Position numbers and translations under genes: made by a program
Part shown: positions 57,076-64,000 of the stretch, in pieces
Layout: the number at the start of each line of letters is the position of its first letter
Position numbering within the stretch: the stretch's first letter is position 1
Assembly: GCF_037975245.1 (NCBI RefSeq)
Contig: NC_092579.1
Span: 1,665,001 to 1,729,000 of the forward strand
Length of the DNA: 64,000 nucleotides
Origin: Apostichopus japonicus
Taxonomy: Eukaryota; Echinodermata; Holothuroidea; Aspidochirotida; Stichopodidae
Reading direction: 5' to 3'
The notes under the pieces: generated by a model
What the model saw: the letters and a program-made list of their open reading frames with translations, nothing else
What the model was told of the DNA's origin: nothing
Databases searched by the model: none

Positions 57076-60000
57076 AATATTGGTTAATTCAATCAATCAT
57101 CTCGTTTTGATATCAATGCTTTCGAAATTAATTTGAAATGTCATTTTTGCTAATGTTCTACAGCCGTTCTTACTCTGCTTTATGACATTTCAATATAAAC
57201 GCAAGTTTCGTTATATATGTCTTTCATACTGGGAATTTTAAAGGAAGTATTATATTGACAGAAAGAAATAGTACAAAAGAGTTCTTTTGAAAGGTTTAAA
57301 CTTAAAAAAGAAACCAGAACTGAGACTAAATTCGAAATACAAAACTTAGAATTGCAATCAACCGTAACACAAACTAAATCACAAACTGCTCCGTTCAGTG
57401 ATTTGTGAAAGTTTAAAGTAATACTTCAGGGGCGGATTCGAAGGGAACATGAGGGGGAACAACGGCATTAACAGCTACCACTTTTGAGTAAAACCTGAAA
57501 AAGTACCACAGTTCTTAAATTAGAAGTGCCCATTCGTCAATGAAAACTACCCCTTGTCTATTTTTAGTTGATTTAATTTGTCTTGTTGTTCTGGTTTGTT
57601 ATACTAAAATGTTCTCTTCCTTTAAAAAAAAAAAGTAAAATTGAAAATGTAACAGATTTATGTTCATAATAACAAATACTATATTTTGGGAAACATTAAG
57701 CTACTGTTATTTCTGGTAAGGAAATCACAGAGGATTAATTTTGTCGTGACTTTTGACTTTTTTCCCCCTCCCTACCCCACCCCCGCAAATCACGGTCACA
57801 TGTCCCGGCACTGTCCCGCGACGTTTGTGCCCATCAGCCCCCACCAGATTCAATCTTTTTCCATTGTTTTCTTTGTTTTGAGTTTTACAAATACAGCTGT
57901 TATAAATTCACAAAAGAAGGATTTCTGTTTATGAGAGATTAATCGTAACAATGATAATATATTACTTCACGTATCACGTGATATTTCATGCAACACGTGA
58001 CGTTACAGATTATGCAATACAGTACCGTATCTGGTGCTAGCGATTAAGGCGCGGGAATGCATGTGCTCTAGGTAATAACGTGTTGCGTGCAAACAGATAT
58101 TGTTATAGAATGAAACAACGTTGTTCTAGAAACTCATTTCCGGGTGCGTGTGTGTTTGTGGGTGGGGGGGGGGCTGAATGTTTGTTGTGGAATGGCGAAT
58201 GAAGGGTCTCATAAAGGAGTGCACTGGGGTCAATTCAATTTCAATATCAATTTAATTATTCCAGTAGAAATATACAAATATTTTATAAAAAGGAGAATTT
58301 AAGAAAATGCGATATTAAAACAACCTATACAAAATGTTTGTTCATAGAAAAAAATATATAAAAACTAGAGCAATTCATTTCAGTTTATCGAATTGACAAA
58401 AACTTGCAGCTCTATGAACAAAGAAATTCTTCAACAACTGTAGGCTACTCTGTATTTTGTCAAAATATTAGGATTTCTTAGCTTTCTGTTTGATTACACG
58501 TTAAGGCTCCTTATAGGGAGGTATGCAAGAGGTGATTCTGATCATCATAAATGTTTGGTGGCCATTCTTATAAATTCAGCTCTAGCAGAGACATTCATGG
58601 TTTCCTTCATACAGTATATCGGTAATCTAAATGAAGAATCTTTGACGTGTACTTTAAAACCTTTACAATTCTATCATTATATTTTTTGCAGATTGGCACT
58701 GCATAAATGAGATGTGTGAGATATGACAGATCATTTAAAAAAAAAACACTTTCCTTTTAGGATCCTAATTTAGAAAGTGACACAATATATGCTTTATATA
58801 TATATCCAGTGGAAAGATCCACTCACTATGTACAGTAACAATACTACGGTATGAAATGTTCCCAGCAAATGAAATGAGGGCGGTATTGAAGAACTTATCA
58901 TGAATATGCTAACAATTTCTGTATCAAACACAACATATTCCAACATTTAAATACATGCTTACTACATGATATTATCCACGTTACGTGTTTATTAGCAAAG
59001 GCTTGCGTTTAGAGCTACTTATATCGAACAACAATATATATATATACCTTAGAATGCAGCATTTGACGTTTAAAATCTGAGATTATTCTGGGAGAAGGCT
59101 TACAAACTCCTTTATACGCATAGAACAAAAGTCTCACGATATAAACTATATGCTTTGTATCACCGTGCTTGATTTCAAATGTCTGTTTTTTTTACAAAGT
59201 TGTCACATAATTACAAAAATAAACAGTTGCACATCAACTCTTATCAAAATCATGTTCCTTGCAGATAACATGTTTCATGACCTCAACAGCACATGCGCAA
59301 ATATAAAATGCATAGTTTCATATAAAATCATTTGAAACTTGAAAGACACGTAACATGTCCTTACAGCGATTTCAAGCCTGGTTAGAGAGATGTCCAACAA
59401 ATCGCCCACGGTGGACAAGACTTAAACTGAGGGCAAAACATCAGGGTGCTAGAGGGATTTAACATGGTACTCATGATAAAGGCGACAGGGGCTCTCATTA
59501 GAGAAGATAACACATTAGTGTAACAGAACAGACTTACATGGAGAAGATTCCAGTGAACGATTGTTGTATTTTCTGTCCACTTCACCCTCAGGAAATGAAA
59601 ACAACAAAACACCATGAGTATCACGAGGCAAATCAAGATCCATCAACATACAGAGGAGAACTTAATGAAATGTTGCTCTGATATACTAATTATGCTTCTT
59701 GAATGTATATAAACAGCGAGTTATAACTTAGATTAACCAAGCTTGAATATAACTTTACATTGCATTGGTCTTTATTGGGCCATCTTGGGACTGATGCGGA
59801 TGAACTGGCTAATACGACGCGACTGAGTCGGCAGCTACAGTATGATTGGCTGGCACGATGTGGTTAAGTCCAACTAACCACGTATTTTATTCTTGTGTGA
59901 AGATGAGTGTGGGCCTAAGTCGTTGATGTTTGTAATAAAAGGCGGTAGACTCTTGATGTAGCAGTTGATACAGTATAAACCAGGAGGTTGTCCCTGAAAA

Positions 60001-60729
60001 GGGCGTCACAGAATATGACCCTGTAAGAAACTGAGTTACACCAATGCTGATATTTGTATCGCAATTAACATATCAAACAAATAAAACACCATTGCTTATA
60101 CATTCCTTTACAATTAGAAATAGCAAATATGATCCGCTCATTTTAGACTTTCCGTTAACAAAAAATTAACGACTTAACGTGTCATCATAACACGTGACAC
60201 AACAATACTACATGTTACTAACTTCGCATCAAATATTTAAAGACACTTTACCTAATTTGCATATAATTAATGTGTAAGTTCATCTTCACAACCTTACAGA
60301 ATACAACAATGTAAGATAACAATGCCATTGTTCTTTTAAACCAGCCCTGACAATCCTGTTCTCTTTTCCATGGATTTGAGTGCTTGCCAGTTGCTAGATA
60401 CCTAACTGACCCAACCGTGTATTACTATGTTACGCTTACACATGCATTACGTAATCCCAGAGTTATAACAAAAGCGAAAATTCGTAGGATTTATTGACAA
60501 CACAAAATAAAAAACATAGATACCAATATCTGCATACTGAATACTTAGCTACGTTGTAATATCATTTGTCTACTGAACTACTTAGAAACTCAAAATATTT
60601 TCCAAAATCAAAATGCATATTTGACAATGAGCAAAAGAAACACGGTACCGCAAATGAAAGAGATACATATCCGACATTGGACTCAAGCGATCAAACGAGC
60701 ATCACGCTGATCGTTCCGTTTGTGTGTAT
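57076..60729. other. Intergenic region between G1 and G2
   Basis: No gene was recognised. It includes the promoter-like segment 57960-58090, a CAGGGGCGGATTCGAAGGG stretch near 57428 that looks like one end of an hAT-type element without a visible partner, a G-run at 58163-58173 and the RNase H-like fragment at 59763-59867. Confidence 0.45.
59763..59867 (+). pseudogene. Possible RNase H-like retroelement fragment
   Basis: The plus-strand frame reads HWSLLGHLGTDADELANTTR followed by LSRQLQYDW and then a stop. GHxGxxxxDELA resembles the C-terminal motif of retroelement RNase H domains (GHxGxxxNExADxLA), but only about 35 residues are open and the key Asn is missing. This is a weak call. Confidence 0.3.
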
Positions 60730-60975
60730 GTATGTATTGTATGTATTTTAGATCCTCCTGCAAGCAGTAACTCTCGAAGAAGCCTCATTGGCTTATCAAA
60801 GCCGCAAGCTGACCGAAGTCAGTCTCTTACATTCATATTTAACGTCCACGATTATGAATTGTCAATTGTCAACAACTCTGAAACTGGACGACATACATTA
60901 ATCTTGGAGTGACTCGAACCGGGGACCTTGTGATTGGAAGGCACCGGCGTTAACTACTGAGCTAACACTCCTTAA
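60730..60975 (-). mobile_element. tRNA-derived SINE, third family, about 245 bp, with ATAC tail
   Basis: On the minus strand a tRNA-like head has an A-box-like TTAGCTCAGTAGTTAACGCC, an anticodon-loop-like CTTCCAA and a B-box-like GGTTCGAGTC. Next comes a body of about 170 bp (with GACTGACTTCGGTCAGC and GGCTTTGATAAGCCAATGAG), then a tail of ATAC repeats. The first and last bases of the tRNA-like part (GGAGTG and CACTCC) can still pair. The head looks tRNA-Gly-like, but stems are decayed, so it is a SINE rather than a tRNA gene. Confidence 0.75.
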
Positions 60976-61085
60976 TCATTTGTCATGTTCTACAGAGGGA
61001 AAAAGTATATATCTGTGACATAAGTGGTGTATCAGATGTTGAAGTTAAAGCTAGATTCGAAGTTTTCTATACCGACGTTCCCTCT

Positions 61086-63631
61086 TCAAAAGTCAACTAC
61101 TTGCTTTCCAAATTCCACAGTGACGTAAAGACCCACCATCGCTAGGACTGTGGTTAAAGAGATGAGTGGCACGTCATCTTGGACTTGCTTCAGAAAACGA
61201 ATGATATCATTCCAGAATTTCCTCTCTTCATCGCGTTTCATGAAGATCACGCTGATCTGAAAGTTCTCCCAAATGTAGTTGGCGTTGAAACCACCAATAG
61301 CCAGAGGCCCAAGAGAAAAGAACATGGCGACATCGGACCAGATCATAAAATTCACGTTTTTCTCCATTACAAACCACTCGTGGTCTTTGCTACCATCGTT
61401 GACCATGTCGTTGACCATGTAGAACCACGAGATGCTAGTCGCAGCGCCTATGATGCAGGCGGGTATCATTACAGACATATATGCAGCTACGCATTTTTGA
61501 TAACATTTAAAATCGACCAACACGCGTCTTATTACTTGTTGGCATAGTTCTGTTTCTCCTTCAAATTTTTGTAGAAACTTCAAGAGAAGCTGAAAATGAT
61601 TTTGAAAAGATATTCTTATCAGGAATAACTGGAACATAAAGCAACCCCATATAAGCTCAGCAATAGCCACGGTTAGACAACTAATTTTATCAGGTAAGCC
61701 AGTCTGTCCCTTAACTCCTAACTTAATGTATGTTCTGTAAGTTGCAGCAAAAACAGGCCAAATGAGACATAGGACAAGGAAATGTTTCGCCGGTACTCCT
61801 GTAAGAGAGAAAGAATGGTTGTTATAACTGAATTCAGAGAATGTGGGGGCGTGGCACATAACTTCATTTGCACAAATTACCATGTAAGGAATAGGATACA
61901 TGTCTGTATTTTGAAATACTACACTTGGTGATACCATAAAAACGCTTCTTTTTAGAAAGAACATTGATTATCAGCTGTAAGGAGACTCAGATACTTAAGT
62001 GACATCATTAACTATCTCTAATTTACGTCTAGTAATCCCGTAAATTTTCGACGCCACGTGTGCCAAATGTAAACGTATGGAAAAAACTCAGTCAATAATA
62101 TACTGCTGCTGTACAGCTGCACGCATACCTGTGTAATAAAGATTTTTCAGAGGCTCTGTTACATACATACACAGTCACGAATAAACTGCTGCTGTACAGC
62201 TGCACGCATACCTGTGTCATGAAGATTTGTCGAGGCTCCATTTACATACATACTCAGTCAAGAATAAACTACTGCTGTAAAGCTGCACGCATACCTGTGA
62301 CATGAAGATTTGTCAGAGGCTCCATTACATACATACTGAGTCAAGAATAAACTGCTGCTGTACAGCTGCACGCATACCTGTGTCATGAAGATTTGTCAGA
62401 GGCTCCATTTACATACATACTGAGTCACGAATAAACTGCTGCTGTAAAGCTGCACGCATACCTGTGTCATGAAGATTTGTCAGAGGCTCCATTTACATAC
62501 ATACTCAGTCACGAATAAACTGCTGTTGTACAGCTACACGCATACCTGTGTCATGAAGATTTGTCGAGGCTCCATTTACATACATACTCAGTCAAGAATA
62601 AACTGCTGCTGTACAGCTGCACGCATACCTGCGTCATGAAGATTTGTCAGAGGCTCCATTTACATACATACTCAGTCACGAATAAACTGCTGCTGTACAG
62701 CTGCACGCATACCTGTGTAATAAAGATTTTGTCAGAGGCTCCATTTACATACATACTCGGTCACGAATAAACTGCTGCTGTACAGCTGCACGCATACCTG
62801 TGTCATGAAGATTTGTCAGAGGCTCCATTTACATACATACTCAGTCAAGAATAAACTGCTGCTGTACAGCTGCACGCATACCTGCGTCATGAAGATTTGT
62901 CAGAGGCTCCATTTACATACATACTCAGTCACGAATAAACTGCTGCTGTACAGCACGCATACCTGTGTAATAAAGATTTTGTCAGAGGCTCCATTTACAT
63001 ACATACTCGGTCACGAATAAACTGCTGCTGTACAGCTGCACACATACCTGTGTCATGAAGATTTGTCAGAGGCTCCATTTACATACATACTCAGTCAAGA
63101 ATAAACTGCTGCCGTACAGCTGCACACTAAGGCAAGAACAACAATACTACTATACAGCTGCACGCATACCTGTGACATGAAGAGCTCCATTAGTACCGAT
63201 TATTCCACTGAGCATCCCGTAGTATCTAGCACTGAACCAAAATCAACGCAGTGGTGGAGAGGTGGGGGGGGGGAGGTGGTGGATGGTGGGGAGTGGACGG
63301 AAAAGAGATAGAAGTTTAAAGCGTTTACCTTTGACAGCAAGATCCAAAAACTGGAGGCGCTGTACAATAAAGCGAGCATTTAGAGTTGTAGCCCATATTC
63401 CTCGTCCCCTCCAAGAGAATGCACTTGCAACCTTCGAATAGACGGTCATACACGGAAAGACGACTAGCGGAGAGTAGAATGCTATGTAAGACAACAAATT
63501 CACGATGCGGTCATGTTTAGCGAAATAATTTCTTTCAAGTACGACAGCTTCGTAAATCACAAGAATAATGATGATAGTCAGAATAAGAATGGAGACGAAC
63601 CAACTTCCTGGATGGTTCCAATATTTGAGAC
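61086..63631 (-). CDS. Multi-pass membrane receptor-like gene G2, 5' end outside the window
   Basis: Two exons are visible: 63329-63631 (GLKYWNHPGSWFVSIL..., 303 nt) and 61086-61798 (GVPAKHFLVL... to a stop after FGKQVVDF). Both splice sites are intact and phase 1. Exon 1, equivalent to 56678-57011, should lie beyond 64000. Exon 2 has two residues more than in G1 (SAFSWRGRG loop). Exon 3 is nearly identical to G1 from its start to about residue 180, then differs markedly in the last 50 residues. The long frame continuing upstream of the acceptor to 61964 is intron: the same stretch in G1 contains a stop. Seven membrane segments are predicted, as for G1. Confidence 0.75.
62085..63170. repeat. 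84-bp minisatellite, about 12 copies, in G2 intron 2
   Basis: The monomer begins GTCACGAATAAACTGCTGCT and includes CAGCTGCACGCATACCTGTG, GAAGATTTGTCAGAGGCTCC and ATTTACATACATACTCA. Because 84 is a multiple of three, spurious frames run through several copies. Variants (TGTAATAAAGATTTTGTCAG; TGCGTCATG; CAAGAATAAA) recur in the same order at about 62590-62765 and 62845-63010, which shows a higher-order unit of three monomers (about 250 bp). Confidence 0.92.
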
Positions 63632-64000
63632 CTGGAAAGAAACAAAATGATGTCAGGTTTTTACTGAGGGTCAAACAGTTATCGCCAAAACGAGACTTCG
63701 CAAAGAACCGTAGAGGTCAGGTTAACACGTCCGTGCCACAAGAATTCCAAGCAAATTCACACGGGTTCTCCTACAGTCAGTACTCTGCATCACTTTATAA
63801 AAGTCAACGTTTCTATCAAAGCACCCTTCTCGAACCCCAGTTTGACAAACAGCAACCACCCACTCCCACCACCCACTCCCACCACCCACGCCCATCCCCA
63901 TGATAACAGCATCGACAACTCAGCAAAGTTTATGCAGTTTATGAAACTTGCTTTACCGACAGTGCCTCGTAACCATTCTACTTGAACACTTTCTCATCCT
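63632..64000. other. G2 intron 1 (start) and short C-rich repeat
   Basis: Sequence upstream of G2 exon 2. It includes an ACCACCCACTCCC repeat at about 63855-63897. A G-rich run at 63262-63295 lies on the other side of the exon. Exon 1 is not reached before the window ends. Confidence 0.6.

Noticed and set aside
60901-60973. Functional tRNA-Gly gene
   Set aside because: The D and T stems do not pair properly and the sequence continues into a SINE body and tail.
61799-61964. Upstream extension of the G2 exon 3 frame to a Met at 61964
   Set aside because: The matching stretch in G1 has an in-frame stop, and both genes have a good acceptor (ctctcttacag) directly before GVPAKH, so this is intron.
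62561-63020. Small proteins from the 84-bp repeat
   Set aside because: The frames arise because the monomer length is a multiple of three; substitutions and indels between monomers break them at random.

Overview
The window is nuclear DNA from an AT-rich invertebrate animal. The signs are split genes with GT-AG introns of matching phase, a receptor tyrosine kinase with a fibronectin III domain, von Willebrand C exons, single-exon leucine-rich-repeat (LRR) receptors, tRNA-derived SINEs, a Penelope-like retroelement, hAT-type elements and very long (TA)n and (GATA)n arrays. An echinoderm such as a sea cucumber would fit, but nothing here proves the taxon. Nearly all genes lie on the minus strand.

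Layout. 1-4008 is a segmental duplicate (R1) of 41376-45466 (R2). Each copy carries one VWC exon, two SINEs, a (TA)n array and a fold-back element. 4506-8614 holds six exons of a receptor tyrosine kinase (FN3, transmembrane segment, kinase N-lobe). The kinase C-lobe is not visible, and the gene stops near the R1 boundary. 9534-10026 is a decayed LINE ORF1. 12838-39775 is a head-to-tail array of three units of roughly 8-9.5 kb. Each unit has one LRR receptor of type A and one of type B plus a long noncoding spacer. Two inverted-repeat Penelope-like remnants sit at the unit junctions. A1 is complete. A2 and A3 have lost the whole cytoplasmic tail at a (TA)n junction, while B1, B2 and B3 are complete and almost identical. 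39775-41375 is a microsatellite complex: (TA)n, a minus-strand hammerhead ribozyme, then about 1.1 kb of uninterrupted GATA. 45467-49900 shows no recognisable gene.

49903-63631 holds three tandem members of a multi-pass membrane receptor family. One is a pseudogene (frameshifts, lost splice donor, hAT insertion with a perfect 8-bp target duplication). One is a complete three-exon gene. The third lacks its first exon at the window edge. The last carries, in an intron, an 84-bp minisatellite whose single-copy ancestor is visible in the matching intron of its neighbour.

The coding content is mostly cell-surface receptors in recent tandem amplifications. The A/B LRR pair shares three cytoplasmic motifs, so A and B probably use the same intracellular partners; the tailless A2/A3 copies could bind ligand without signalling. 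No biochemical function can be read directly from the sequence for the LRR or multi-pass families.
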